From Pseudomonas putida (GTDB lineage Bacteria; Pseudomonadota; Gammaproteobacteria; Pseudomonadales; Pseudomonadaceae), in NCBI RefSeq assembly GCF_004357765.1, contig NZ_SMTE01000016.1, forward strand, positions 1 through 64,000: a stretch of DNA of 64,000 bases. Reading direction: 5' to 3'. Position 1 is the stretch's first letter. Each line of letters begins with the position of its first letter. Under the pieces are notes generated by a model. It saw only the letters and a list, made by a program, of their open reading frames with translations. It was not told the origin of the DNA and searched no databases. Positions 9,164 through 18,055 of the stretch are shown here, piece after piece. A program made the position numbers and the translations under genes.

Positions 9164-10726
9164 TCAGTGCTTGCTGGCGCCGGCGGCGCCGATACCGGTC
9201 ATGGAGCGGATGAACTGGGCCAGGTAGCGACCCCGTTCCTCGGTCGCGCGCGCCGAACCATCGGTGACCGAGAACCCCCAGGCAGCGATGAACGCCAGGC
9301 TCATGGAGAACAGCGCCGGGTTGCTATAGGGGAACAGCGCCGTGTCGTTGTGCAGCACGTTGACCCACACCGCCGGGCCCAGCACCACCAGCACGATCGC
9401 CGAGGCCAACCCGGCCATGCTGCCGCACACCGCGCCGCGGGTGGTCAGGCCCTTCCAGAACATCGAAAGCAGCAGCACCGGGAAGTTGACCGAAGCGGCC
9501 ACCGCCAGCACCAGGCCGGACAGGAATGCGATGTTCTGCGACTCGAACGCCAGGCCGAGCAGCACCGCCAGCAGGCCGATCACCAGGGTGGCGATCCGCG
9601 ACACGCGCATTTCTTCGCGCTCGCTCGCCTGGCCTTTGCGCACGACGCAGGCGTAGAGGTCGTGGGATACCGCCGAGGCTCCGGACAATGCCAAGCCCGC
9701 CACCACCGCCAGGATCGTGGCGAACGCCACGGCCGAGATGAAGCCGAGGAACAGGTTGCCACCCACCGCTTGGGCCAGGTGCACTGCGACCATGTTGCCA
9801 CCGCCGATGATCGCGCCGCTGGCATCGCGGTAGGCCGGTTCGGTGCCGACCATGACGATGGCGCCGAAGCCGATGACGATCAGCAGCAGGTAGAAGTAGC
9901 CGATGAAGCCGGTGGCGTAGAACACGCTCTTGCGCGCTTCCTTGGCGTCGCTGACGGTGAAGAAGCGCATCAGGATATGCGGCAGGCCGGCAGTGCCGAA
10001 CATCATGCCCAGGCCCAGGGAAATCGCATCCACCGGGTTGGACAGCAAGCCGCCCGGCGCCATGATCGCCTGGCCCTTGGCATGTACCGCCACGGCATTG
10101 GCGAACATCGCCTCGGTGCTGAAACCGAAGTGCTTGAGCACCATGAAGGCCATGAAGGTGGTGCCCGAGAGCAGCATCACCGCCTTGATGATCTGCACCC
10201 AGGTGGTGGCGAGCATCCCGCCGAAGGTCACGTAGGCGACCATCAGCACGCCGACCAGCATCACCGCGTACAGGTAGTCGATGCCGAACAGCAGTTCGAT
10301 CAGCTTGCCAGCGCCGACCATCTGCGCCACCAGGTACATCAATGCCACGGCCAGGGTGCCGAAGGCCGAGCTCAAGCGTACCGGGGTCTGCGCCAGGCGG
10401 TAGGAGACCACGTCGGCGAAGGTGTACTTGCCCAGGTTGCGCAAGCGTTCGGCGATCAGGAACAGGATGATCGGCCAGCCGGCCAGTACGCCCAGGGCAT
10501 ACAGCAGGCCGTCGTAGCCGTTCATGAACATCATCGCCGAGATGCCGAGGAAGGAGGCGGCGCTGATCATGTCACCGGCGATCGCCAGGCCGTTCTGCAT
10601 ACCGGTCAGGCCGCCGCCGGCGGTGTAGAAGTCGCTGGCCGAGCGGGTGCGCAGGGCGGCCCAGCGGGTCACCAGCAGGGTGAAGCAGACGAACACCATG
10701 AACATCGAGATGGCAGTCCAGTTCAT
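9164..10726 (-). CDS. Solute:sodium symporter, ActP/PhaJ-like phenylacetate permease
   Basis: This 520-residue protein has about 13 transmembrane helices and SSS-family motifs: [22 protein letters not shown] near residues 31-52 and [18 protein letters not shown] further on. The family includes acetate permease ActP. The position between DUF485 and porin genes in the paa operon matches the phenylacetate permease called PhaJ in P. putida U. ATG 10726 overlaps the DUF485 stop by four bases, so translation is probably coupled. Substrate assignment rests on context. Confidence 0.88.
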   Translation of the reverse strand: MNWTAISMFMVFVCFTLLVTRWAALRTRSASDFYTAGGGLTGMQNGLAIAGDMISAASFLGISAMMFMNGYDGLLYALGVLAGWPIILFLIAERLRNLGKYTFADVVSYRLAQTPVRLSSAFGTLAVALMYLVAQMVGAGKLIELLFGIDYLYAVMLVGVLMVAYVTFGGMLATTWVQIIKAVMLLSGTTFMAFMVLKHFGFSTEAMFANAVAVHAKGQAIMAPGGLLSNPVDAISLGLGMMFGTAGLPHILMRFFTVSDAKEARKSVFYATGFIGYFYLLLIVIGFGAIVMVGTEPAYRDASGAIIGGGNMVAVHLAQAVGGNLFLGFISAVAFATILAVVAGLALSGASAVSHDLYACVVRKGQASEREEMRVSRIATLVIGLLAVLLGLAFESQNIAFLSGLVLAVAASVNFPVLLLSMFWKGLTTRGAVCGSMAGLASAIVLVVLGPAVWVNVLHNDTALFPYSNPALFSMSLAFIAAWGFSVTDGSARATEERGRYLAQFIRSMTGIGAAGASKH

Positions 10727-11031
10727 TGCGCGCACTCCTGCTTGACCTTGTCGTTGAGCGGGTCGAGCACGTTGTTGGCGCGGTGCACGTAAAGGCCGGT
10801 GAGGGCGAAGGACAGCAGCACCATGAGCACGCCGACCAGCATGCCGACGGTGGTCACGCCGCCGCTGAGCGACTGGCCGAGGGTGCTGGGCGAGAAGGCC
10901 ACCAGCAGCACGAAGCCGTAGTAGCTGACCAGCATGGCCAGGGTCAGGCTGCCGTTGAGGCGGCGCTTGCGCCGGACCAGGTGCTGGAAGTCGGGGTGGT
11001 TGGCGATGCTCTCTATGCGTTCGGGGGTCAT
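10723..11031 (-). CDS. DUF485 small membrane partner of the symporter
   Basis: The 102-residue protein has two transmembrane segments (about residues 29-50 and 59-83) and the N-terminal pattern [21 protein letters not shown] typical of DUF485 (YjcH-like). These small proteins are almost always encoded just before an ActP-type symporter, as here with a four-base overlap, and probably support it in the inner membrane. Confidence 0.88.
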   Translation of the reverse strand: MTPERIESIANHPDFQHLVRRKRRLNGSLTLAMLVSYYGFVLLVAFSPSTLGQSLSGGVTTVGMLVGVLMVLLSFALTGLYVHRANNVLDPLNDKVKQECAQ

Positions 11032-11094
11032 GGGTTGCGATCTCGGAGTGTTGTAGTTGTTTTGTTGAGGTCACGCGGGTGTTGCGATGAGGTC

Positions 11095-12171
11095 TCAAAG
11101 CTGGTCGAAATCCAGGACCACCTTGTCGCTCACCGGGTAGGTCTGGCACGACAGCACGTAGCCGGCAGCCACTTCGTAGTCTTCCAGGGCATGGTTGCTG
11201 TCCATCTCCACCTCGCCCTCGATCACCCGGCATTTGCAGGTCGAGCAAACACCGGCCTTGCACGAATAGGGCAGTTCGGCACCGATGGCGTTGCCAGCGT
11301 CGAGAATGTTCTGGCTGTTGCGTGGCAGGTCGAAGCTCAATGCCCGCCCGTCGCTGATCACGGTGATGTGGCTCAGCGCCGAGTCCACCTGACGCGCCGC
11401 TTCACGCGCTTCGCGCCGGGCGCTGTTGTCGGCGGCGGCGAACAGCTCGAAGTGAATACGTTCCTTGGCCATGCCGTTGGCTTGCAGGCTGTCGCGCACG
11501 GTTTCGGTCATCGCCTGGGGACCACAGATGAACGCGGCGTCCAGGCCCGGTACGTCGAGCCAGCGGGAGAACAACTGGCCGCACTTGTCGGCATCGATGC
11601 GGCCGTTGTACAGGTCGACGTCCTGCTGCTCGCGGCTGAACACGAAGATCAGGTTCAGGCGATCGAGGTAACGGTTCTTCAAGTCTTCGAGCTTGTCGCG
11701 AAACAGCGCGCCGGAGCTCGAGCGGTTGCCGTAGAGCAGGGTGAAGCGGCTGTGCGGCTCGCTGGCCAAGGTACTGGCGACGATCGACAGGATCGGCGTG
11801 ATGCCGCTGCCGGCTGCCACGCCCAGGTAGTTGCCCTGGCGCGCCGGGTCGAGCGGCACGAAGAAGCTGCCTGCAGGTGGCATCACTTCCAGCTGCTGGC
11901 CGGCCTTGAGCACTTCATTGGCGAAGGCCGAGAAGCGCCCGCCCGGTACACGTTTGACCGCCACCCGCAACTCGCCGTCCTGCACAGCACTGCAGATGGA
12001 ATAGGAGCGGCGGACTTCCTCGTCGTCCAGGCGGGTGCGCATCACCAGGTACTGGCCCTGGGTGAAGCGGAAGGTCTGCTGCAGGTGCGGGGGCACGTCG
12101 AAGGCGATCGATACAGCATCGCGGGTTTCGTTGCGCACTTGCTTGATGGTCAGGCTATGAAACTGGCTCAT
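11095..12171 (-). CDS. paaE: Phenylacetyl-CoA epoxidase reductase subunit PaaE
   Basis: PaaE passes electrons from NADPH to the PaaAC oxygenase. The 358-residue protein has a ferredoxin-reductase FAD domain ([10 protein letters not shown] near residue 60), an NAD-binding domain ([14 protein letters not shown]) and a C-terminal plant-type 2Fe-2S domain. The cluster ligands are C304, C309, C312 and C342 (CKAGVCSTC and VLSCQTYP). ATG 12171 is six bases after GGAG; a GTG four codons earlier is less likely. It follows paaD after 15 bases. Confidence 0.95.
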   Translation of the reverse strand: MSQFHSLTIKQVRNETRDAVSIAFDVPPHLQQTFRFTQGQYLVMRTRLDDEEVRRSYSICSAVQDGELRVAVKRVPGGRFSAFANEVLKAGQQLEVMPPAGSFFVPLDPARQGNYLGVAAGSGITPILSIVASTLASEPHSRFTLLYGNRSSSGALFRDKLEDLKNRYLDRLNLIFVFSREQQDVDLYNGRIDADKCGQLFSRWLDVPGLDAAFICGPQAMTETVRDSLQANGMAKERIHFELFAAADNSARREAREAARQVDSALSHITVISDGRALSFDLPRNSQNILDAGNAIGAELPYSCKAGVCSTCKCRVIEGEVEMDSNHALEDYEVAAGYVLSCQTYPVSDKVVLDFDQL

Positions 12172-12186
12172 GGTGATCTCCACGGC

Positions 12187-12720
12187 TCAAATGCATTTGA
12201 AATAGTCGAACGGCTCCAGGCACTCGCGGCAGCGGTACAGCGCCTTGCAGGCCGTGGAGCCGAACTGGCTGAGCAGTTCGGTGTGGGCGCTGCCGCATTG
12301 CGGGCAGCACACTTCGGGCGCTTCGCCGAGCAGGCTGCGCTTGCTGGCGCTGCCGTGCGGCGGAGCGATGCCATAGGCGCGCAGGCGTTCACGGCCCTCG
12401 GCGCTGATCCAGTCGGTGCTCCAGGCCGGCGTCAGCCGGCGTTCGAGTTCCGGGGCGGCGAAGCCGGCGCGCTCCAGGGCCTGGCGGATATCGCCCTCGA
12501 TCACCTCGGTGGCCGGGCAGCCGGAATAGGTTGGGGTAACGACCAGGTGCAGGTGCCCGGCGCGCCAGTCGACGTCGCGCACGATGCCCAGGTCGACCAC
12601 GCTGACCACCGGTACTTCCGGGTCCATGACTTCGCCCAGCACCGCCCAGGCCCGTGCCAGGTCGTCGCCACGGGCTGCACGGGCGCCGCGATCACCGGCG
12701 ATCAATTCACCAGGTTGCAT
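12187..12720 (-). CDS. paaD: Phenylacetyl-CoA epoxidase accessory protein PaaD
   Basis: The 177-residue protein has an N-terminal MIP18/DUF59 domain (VMDPEVPVVSVVDLGIVRDV; TYSGCPATEVI with the conserved Cys). A C-terminal zinc-ribbon-like part carries CCPQCGSAH and CRECLEPFDYFKC. PaaD proteins are needed for epoxidase activity and are thought to help metal-centre assembly. It overlaps the end of paaC by 14 bases, which suggests coupled translation. Confidence 0.94.
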   Translation of the reverse strand: MQPGELIAGDRGARAARGDDLARAWAVLGEVMDPEVPVVSVVDLGIVRDVDWRAGHLHLVVTPTYSGCPATEVIEGDIRQALERAGFAAPELERRLTPAWSTDWISAEGRERLRAYGIAPPHGSASKRSLLGEAPEVCCPQCGSAHTELLSQFGSTACKALYRCRECLEPFDYFKCI

Positions 12721-13465
12721 CGGGGTAGGCCCTTGGCAAGAACTGCATCTCGGCCAGCAGCAGGCCCAGGTGCTCGGTGTGCAGGCCCTGGCGGCCGCTC
12801 AGGTAGAAATGACTGGCGGCTTTGGGCAGGGGCAGTTCGACCGAATCGAAAATGGCCGTGACCTGTTCGAGCCAGGCCGCGCCGACCGCCACCGGGTCGG
12901 CAGCGATGCCAGCCGCGGCCAGTTGCACTTCGTTGTCGCTGCCAGTGGTCAATTCGACGGTGAAGCGCCACAGCGCCGGAATGGCGGCGAGCATGCGCTG
13001 ACGGCTTTCGTCGGTGCCGCCGCCCAGGCGTTGCACCCACTCGCTGGAACGACGCAGGTGGTAGGTGACTTCCTTCAGCGCCTTGGCGGCGATACCGGCG
13101 ATGCGTTCGTCGCAGGACTCGCTCAAGCCTTGGAGTACGGCGAAGTGCCAGGCGTCGTAGAAGAACTGCTTGGTCATGGTCACGGCGAAATCGCCATTGG
13201 GTTGCTCGACCAGCAGCAAGTTGCGAAACGCCCGCTCATCACGGCGAAACGCCAGGGCGTCGGCGTCGCGGCCATCATCGGCCAGCTCGGCGGCGTACTC
13301 GAGCCAATTGCGGGCCTGGCCGACGAGGTCGAGACCGACGTTCATCAGGGCCAGCTCTTCTTCCAGCGCCGGCGCGTGGCCGCACCACTCGCACAGGCGC
13401 TGGCCCTGGATCAGGGCGCTGTCGCCGAGCAGCAGCAGGTAAGGGATCAGATCGTGCTTGTGCAT
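12707..13465 (-). CDS. paaC: Phenylacetyl-CoA epoxidase structural subunit PaaC
   Basis: The 252-residue, mostly helical ferritin-like subunit pairs with PaaA in the epoxidase core. Recognisable segments are LLLLGDSALIQGQRLCEWCGHAPALEEE and NVGLDLVGQARNWL near residues 8-60. ATG 13465 follows TGAGGTTGGCC, where the TGA is the paaB stop; the open frame upstream overlaps paaB and is not used. It sits between paaB and paaD in the usual order. Confidence 0.95.
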   Translation of the reverse strand: MHKHDLIPYLLLLGDSALIQGQRLCEWCGHAPALEEELALMNVGLDLVGQARNWLEYAAELADDGRDADALAFRRDERAFRNLLLVEQPNGDFAVTMTKQFFYDAWHFAVLQGLSESCDERIAGIAAKALKEVTYHLRRSSEWVQRLGGGTDESRQRMLAAIPALWRFTVELTTGSDNEVQLAAAGIAADPVAVGAAWLEQVTAIFDSVELPLPKAASHFYLSGRQGLHTEHLGLLLAEMQFLPRAYPDATW

Positions 13466-13473
13466 GGCCAACC

Positions 13474-13755
13474 TCACATGTGTCCGACTTCGTCGGGCAG
13501 TTCGTAGAAGCTGGCGTGGCGATAGACCTTGTCGTCCGAGGGCGCGAACAGCGGGTCTTTCTCGTCGGGCGAGGAGGCGGTGATCAGTGCCGAGGGCACC
13601 ACCCACAGGCTCACGCCCTCGCTGCGGCGGGTGTACAGCTCACGGGCATTCTCGATGGCCATGGCGGCATCGGCGGCATGCACGCTGCCGACGTGCTTGT
13701 GGTTCAGGCCGTGCTTGCTGCGCACGAACACTTCGTAGAGGGTCCAGGTTGACAT
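13474..13755 (-). CDS. paaB: Phenylacetyl-CoA epoxidase small subunit PaaB
   Basis: This 93-residue protein is normal in length for PaaB and begins MSTWTLYEVFVRSKHGLNHKHVGSVHA. PaaB bridges PaaAC units in the epoxidase and has no catalytic residues of its own. It starts 25 bases after the paaA stop, in the same leftward operon. Confidence 0.95.
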   Translation of the reverse strand: MSTWTLYEVFVRSKHGLNHKHVGSVHAADAAMAIENARELYTRRSEGVSLWVVPSALITASSPDEKDPLFAPSDDKVYRHASFYELPDEVGHM

Positions 13756-13780
13756 ACTCGATCTCCGCATCGGTCGCCGT

Positions 13781-14770
13781 TCAGGCGGCGTTCTTGTTCT
13801 GTTGCTTGCGTGCATAGGCCACGGCCGCCTCGCGTACCCAGGCGCCATCCTCGATGGCCTGGCGCCGGGTGGCGACGCGCTCCTGGTTGCACGGGCCGTT
13901 ACCCTTGATGACTTCGTAGAATTCGTCCCACTGGATCTCGCCGAAGTCGTAGTGGCCGCGTTCGGCGTTCCACTTCAGTTCCGGGTCCGGCGCGGTGCAG
14001 CCGAGCAGTTCCAGTTGCGGTACGGTCTGGTCGATGAAGCGCTGGCGCAGTTCGTCGTTGGTCTGGCGCTTGATCTTCCAGGCCATCGACTGAGCGCTGT
14101 TGGGCGAGTGTTCGTCGCTGGGGCCGAACATCATCAGCGCCGGCCACCACAGGCGGTTGATGGCGTCCTGGACCATGTCCTTCTGCGCCTGGGTACCGTG
14201 GCGCATCATGGTCAGGAGCATTTCGTAGCCCTGGCGCTGGTGGAAGCTCTCCTCCTTGCAGATGCGGATCATCGCCCGGGCATACGGGCCATAAGAGGTA
14301 CGTTGCAGCACCACCTGATTGACGATGGCGGCGCCATCGACCAGCCAGCCCACTGCACCCATGTCCGCCCAGCTCAGGGTTGGGTAGTTGAAGATGCTCG
14401 AGTACTTGGCCTTGCCGCTGTGCAGCTTGGCGACTTCTTCGTCGCGGTCGGCGCCGAGGGTTTCCATGGCGCTGTACAGGTACAGGCCGTGGCCGGCTTC
14501 GTCCTGGATCTTGGCCATCAGTTGCAGCTTGCGCTTGAGGCTCGGGGCGCGGGTGACCCAGTTGCCTTCTGGGAGCATGCCGACGATTTCCGAATGGGCG
14601 TGCTGGGAGATCTGCCGGATCAAGGTCTGGCGGTAGGCCTCGGGCATCCAGTTCTTGGCTTCGATCTTGATTTCGGCGTCGATCTTTTCCTGAAAGTTGC
14701 GCTCTTCGGGCGACATTTCTTCCAGCGACTTGACGCGCTTGACTCCGGTTTCCACTAGCTGTGCGTACAT
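13781..14770 (-). CDS. paaA: Phenylacetyl-CoA epoxidase catalytic subunit PaaA
   Basis: The 329-residue subunit holds the carboxylate-bridged di-iron site that makes ring-1,2-epoxyphenylacetyl-CoA. Ligand motifs are visible: E91 and H94 in QDEAGHG, and E173/E174 with H177 in [17 protein letters not shown] 14770 follows GCAGGAGTCGAGCC. The preceding promoter region (-10 at 14799-14804, -35 at 14822-14827) contains the proposed PaaX operator. It is the first gene of paaABCDE-DUF485-symporter-porin-paaZ. Confidence 0.97.
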   Translation of the reverse strand: MYAQLVETGVKRVKSLEEMSPEERNFQEKIDAEIKIEAKNWMPEAYRQTLIRQISQHAHSEIVGMLPEGNWVTRAPSLKRKLQLMAKIQDEAGHGLYLYSAMETLGADRDEEVAKLHSGKAKYSSIFNYPTLSWADMGAVGWLVDGAAIVNQVVLQRTSYGPYARAMIRICKEESFHQRQGYEMLLTMMRHGTQAQKDMVQDAINRLWWPALMMFGPSDEHSPNSAQSMAWKIKRQTNDELRQRFIDQTVPQLELLGCTAPDPELKWNAERGHYDFGEIQWDEFYEVIKGNGPCNQERVATRRQAIEDGAWVREAAVAYARKQQNKNAA

Positions 14771-14798
14771 GGCTCGACTCCTGCGAAAGCATGAGTCA

Positions 14799-14864
14799 TT
14801 TGTAAGCGATACAAAATTAAACGTCAAACATAATTGTGTGTATCGAATAGAATTTGTGTATCGC
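14799..14864 (-). promoter_or_regulatory. paaA promoter with three PaaX-type operator motifs
   Basis: On the minus strand TTGACG (14822-14827) and TACAAA (14799-14804) are separated by 17 bases. The spacer contains the complement of AGCGATACAAAATT (14805-14818). Two further copies in the opposite orientation, AATTGTGTGTATCGA at 14832-14846 and AATTTGTGTATCGC at 14851-14864, lie just upstream. The arrangement suits repression by PaaX; the assignment is inferred from the same motif at the paaF and paaY promoters. Confidence 0.65.
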
Positions 14865-14894
14865 TTTGGGTTGGGATGTTTAGGGGGGCAGAAA

Positions 14895-14920
14895 TCGAGC
14901 GCCGCGCGGGCGGCGCTCGA
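14895..14920. repeat. REP-like palindrome, copy 1, between paaK and paaA
   Basis: TCGAGCGCCG (14895-14904) and its complement (14911-14920) enclose CGCGGG. The element, with the flanks AA before and TCTCACA after, recurs at 40191-40216. It lies 34 bases past the leftward paaK stop and may act as its terminator. Confidence 0.8.
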
Positions 14921-14953
14921 TCTCACATACCCTAAAAAACCTTCGCCAAACGC

Positions 14954-16273
14954 TCAGCCAGCCAACCGCTTGTCGAACACATGGCACGCCTTGCCCTCGG
15001 AGCGCTTCAGCGTGCCGCAAGGCTGCAGGCGCACCTGGGTGCTGATGCCGATGTAGGTCTTGATCTGCTTGCTCAGCTCGGCTGTCAGCAGCTTGCACTG
15101 CGCGTCGTCGAGCCCGCGGCACTCGGCACGCAGTTCCACGTGCACCTCGACGCTGTCCAGATTTCCATTGCGATACAAATGTATCTCGTATAGCTCTGAA
15201 AGCTGTTTTATTTTAAGAACCTGCTCCTCGATCTGCGTCGGGAACACGTTCACGCCGCGGATGATCAGCATGTCGTCGCTGCGTCCGGTGATCTTGCCGA
15301 TGCGCCGCATCGGTCGCGCCGTGCCCGGCAGCAGGCGGGTCAGGTCGCGGGTGCGGTAGCGCACCATCGGCAGCGCTTCCTTGCTCAGCGAGGTGAACAC
15401 CAGCTCGCCCAGTTGCCCGTCCGGCAACACGGCACCGGTCACTGGGTCGATGATCTCGGGGTAGAAGTGGTCTTCCCAGATGGTCGGGCCGTCCTTGGTC
15501 TCGATGCACTCCATGGCCACGCCCGGGCCCATGATTTCCGACAGGCCATAGATGTCCAGGGCATCGATGCCCAGGCGTTGCTCGATGGAACGGCGCAGCT
15601 CGTCGGTCCAAGGCTCGGCGCCGAAGATGCCCAGGCGCAGCTTGAGGTCCTGCGGGGAGATGCCCTGGCGTTCGATCTCGTCGGCCAGATTGAGCATGTA
15701 GGAGGGCGTGACCATGATGATGTCGGGTTGGAAGTCGCGAATCAGCTGGACCTGCTTCTCGGTCTGGCCGCCCGACATCGGGATCACCGTGCAGCCGAGG
15801 CGTTCGGCGCCGTAGTGGGCGCCCAGGCCGCCGGTGAACAGGCCATAGCCGTACGACACATGGACCTTGTCACCCTTGCGCCCACCAGCGGCGCGGATCG
15901 AGCGGGCCACCACGTTGGCCCAGGTGTCGATGTCGTTCTGCGTGTAGCCGACCACGGTCGGCTTGCCGGTGGTGCCGCTGGAGGCATGCAGGCGCACCAC
16001 TTCCTGCTGGGGCACGGCGAACATGCCGTAAGGGTAGTTGTCGCGCAGGTCGTTCTTGCCGGTGAACGGGAACTTCGCCAGGTCGTCGAGGGTTTTCAGG
16101 TCGTCGGGGTGGGCGCCGCATTCGTCGAAGCGTTTACGGTACAGCGGTACGTTGTCATAGGCGTGTTGCAGGCTCCAGCGCAAGCGCTCCAGCTGATGCT
16201 GGCGCAGGGCATCGACACTGGCGGTTTCCATCGGGTCCAGCAGGGCACGATCGGCATCATGGTACATGTTCAT
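14954..16273 (-). CDS. paaK: Phenylacetate-CoA ligase PaaK
   Basis: This 439-residue member of the ANL superfamily activates phenylacetate with ATP and CoA in the cytoplasm, the committing step of the pathway. The P-loop SSGTTGKPTVVGY covers residues 98-110, and YGLSEIMGPGVAMEC and ITGRSDDMLIIRGVNVFPTQIE mark the adenylate-binding and hinge regions. It lies between paaJ (113 bases upstream) and paaA (183 bases downstream). The hairpin and promoter in the latter gap suggest paaFGHIJK and paaA-Z are separate transcripts. Confidence 0.97.
   Translation of the reverse strand: MNMYHDADRALLDPMETASVDALRQHQLERLRWSLQHAYDNVPLYRKRFDECGAHPDDLKTLDDLAKFPFTGKNDLRDNYPYGMFAVPQQEVVRLHASSGTTGKPTVVGYTQNDIDTWANVVARSIRAAGGRKGDKVHVSYGYGLFTGGLGAHYGAERLGCTVIPMSGGQTEKQVQLIRDFQPDIIMVTPSYMLNLADEIERQGISPQDLKLRLGIFGAEPWTDELRRSIEQRLGIDALDIYGLSEIMGPGVAMECIETKDGPTIWEDHFYPEIIDPVTGAVLPDGQLGELVFTSLSKEALPMVRYRTRDLTRLLPGTARPMRRIGKITGRSDDMLIIRGVNVFPTQIEEQVLKIKQLSELYEIHLYRNGNLDSVEVHVELRAECRGLDDAQCKLLTAELSKQIKTYIGISTQVRLQPCGTLKRSEGKACHVFDKRLAG
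15170..15187. promoter_or_regulatory. PaaX-motif palindrome inside paaK
   Basis: GCGATACA (15170-15177) and TGTATCTC (15180-15187) form a tight inverted repeat with the perfect core GATACA-AA-TGTATC, inside the 3' third of paaK and about 400 bases upstream of the paaA start. It carries the same half-site as the three paa promoters. Function is unproven; it could be an auxiliary operator or chance. Confidence 0.35.
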
Positions 16274-16386
16274 GGCTTCACTCGAATTGTTCTTGTACGT
16301 CGGCCGCCCGATGTGCCGGACGGCTTACCGTGAGTGTCATGGACGCAGCATAACCGGCGGCGTCGCGTTCAGTAACAGGCCATTGG

Positions 16387-17607
16387 TCAGAGGCGTTCGA
16401 TGACCATGGCAATGCCTTGGCCGACGCCGATGCACATGGTGCACAAGGCGTAGCGGCCGGAGGTTTCCTCCAGCTGATGCAAGGCCGTGGTGACCAGGCG
16501 CGCACCGCTCATGCCCAGGGGGTGACCCAGGGCGATGGCTCCGCCGTTGGGGTTGACCCGTGGATCATCGTCGGCCAGTCCCAGTTCGCGCAGCACGGCC
16601 AGCCCCTGGGCGGCGAAGGCTTCGTTGAGCTCGATGACGTCCATGTCGGCCAGCGACAGGCCGGTCAGCTCCAGCACCTTGCGCGTGGCCGGCACCGGAC
16701 CGATGCCCATGATCCGCGGTTCGACCCCGGCCACGGCCATGCCGACCACGCGGCCACGGGCCTTCAGACCATGGCGGCGTGCCGCTTCGCTGCTGGCCAG
16801 CAACAGTGCGCAGGCACCATCGTTGACGCCAGAGGCGTTGCCGGCGGTGATGCTGCCGCCCTGGCGGAACGGCGTGCCGAGTTTGGCCAGTTGTTCGAGG
16901 GTGGTGTCGGCGCGGGGATGCTCATCCTGCTCGACGCGAAGGGGCGGGCCTTTGCGCTGCGCAATCTCCACCGCCACGATCTCCCGGGCCAGGCGGCCAC
17001 TGGCCTGGGCCGCGGCGGCTTTGTGCTGGCTACGCAAGGCGAAGGCGTCCTGGTCGGCACGCGAGATGGCGAATTGCTCGGCGACGTTCTCGGCGGTTTC
17101 CGGCATCGAGTCGATGCCAAACTCGGCCTGCATCAGCGGGTTGACGAAGCGCCAGCCGATGGTCGTGTCGAACAGCTCGGCACTGCGACCGAAGGCCTGT
17201 TCCGACTTGCCCATGACGAACGGCGCCCGCGACATCGACTCGACGCCGCCGGCCAGCATCAGCCCGGCTTCGCCGCAGCGCAGGGCGCGGGCGGCGTTGC
17301 CGATGGCGTCCAGGCCCGAGCCACACAGGCGGTTGAGCGTGGTGCCCGGCACGCTGGTCGGCAGCCCGGCCAGCAGGCTGGCCATGCGCGCGACGTTACG
17401 GTTGTCTTCGCCGGCCTGGTTGGCGCAGCCGAGGATCACGTCGTCGATGGCTTGCCAATCCAGTTCCGGGTGGCGCTCGATCAGCGCCTTGATCGGCACG
17501 GCGGCGAGGTCATCCGGGCGTACCCGGCTCAGGGCGCCGCCGTAGCGGCCGATCGGCGTGCGCACGGCATCGATGATCAAGGCGTCGAAAGGCTTGTGGT
17601 CACTCAT
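16387..17607 (-). CDS. paaJ: 3-oxoadipyl-CoA / 3-oxo-5,6-dehydrosuberyl-CoA thiolase PaaJ
   Basis: The 406-residue thiolase cleaves 3-oxo-5,6-dehydrosuberyl-CoA and later 3-oxoadipyl-CoA with CoA to give acetyl-CoA and succinyl-CoA. C95 in [18 protein letters not shown] is the nucleophile, [16 protein letters not shown] has the catalytic histidine, and [13 protein letters not shown] the second cysteine. It overlaps the 3' end of paaI by eight bases. The close homologue PcaF acts in beta-ketoadipate degradation, but the context makes this PaaJ. Confidence 0.95.
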   Translation of the reverse strand: MSDHKPFDALIIDAVRTPIGRYGGALSRVRPDDLAAVPIKALIERHPELDWQAIDDVILGCANQAGEDNRNVARMASLLAGLPTSVPGTTLNRLCGSGLDAIGNAARALRCGEAGLMLAGGVESMSRAPFVMGKSEQAFGRSAELFDTTIGWRFVNPLMQAEFGIDSMPETAENVAEQFAISRADQDAFALRSQHKAAAAQASGRLAREIVAVEIAQRKGPPLRVEQDEHPRADTTLEQLAKLGTPFRQGGSITAGNASGVNDGACALLLASSEAARRHGLKARGRVVGMAVAGVEPRIMGIGPVPATRKVLELTGLSLADMDVIELNEAFAAQGLAVLRELGLADDDPRVNPNGGAIALGHPLGMSGARLVTTALHQLEETSGRYALCTMCIGVGQGIAMVIERL

Positions 17608-18055
17608 CTGTGGTCTCCTGCGCGAGCACCGTGCCGCGCACTTGGTAGGATTTGCCCCGGAACAGCGCGATCAGCTCGCCGCGCTGGTTTTCGATGCGTA
17701 CGTCGTAAACCCCGGTGCGGCCTTTGCGGCTCAGCTCGACGGCGTTGGCGTAAAGCACGTCGTCGAGCAGTGCCGGAGCCAAGTAGTCGATGCTGCAGCC
17801 CTGGGCGACCGTGGCTTTGTCGTGGCTGTTGCAGGCGAAGGCAAAGGCCGAGTCGGCCAGGGCGAACAGAAATCCCCCATGACAAGTGCCGTGGCCCTGG
17901 ATCATGTCGGCGCGCACCGGCATGCTCAAACGGGCCTGGCCAGGGCTGGTCTCCAGCAGGCGGATGCCCAGAGCCTGGGTAGCGCGGTCGCGGGTGAACA
18001 TGGCGTCGGCGCAGGCCTGAGCCAGCGCCTCGGGGGTGCGTTGCAGGTCGGTCAT
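17600..18055 (-). CDS. paaI: Hydroxyphenylacetyl-CoA thioesterase PaaI
   Basis: This 151-residue hot-dog thioesterase carries the PaaI signature [25 protein letters not shown] at about residues 53-77. PaaI releases CoA from dead-end ring-hydroxylated phenylacetyl-CoA products. ATG 18055 overlaps the paaH stop by four bases and its end overlaps paaJ, so the three genes are probably coupled. Confidence 0.93.
   Translation of the reverse strand: MTDLQRTPEALAQACADAMFTRDRATQALGIRLLETSPGQARLSMPVRADMIQGHGTCHGGFLFALADSAFAFACNSHDKATVAQGCSIDYLAPALLDDVLYANAVELSRKGRTGVYDVRIENQRGELIALFRGKSYQVRGTVLAQETTDE

Noticed and set aside
13781-14926. Longer PaaA reading frame starting near 14926
   Set aside because: The extension crosses the REP-like palindrome and the promoter; ATG 14770 has a good AGGAG and gives the normal family length.
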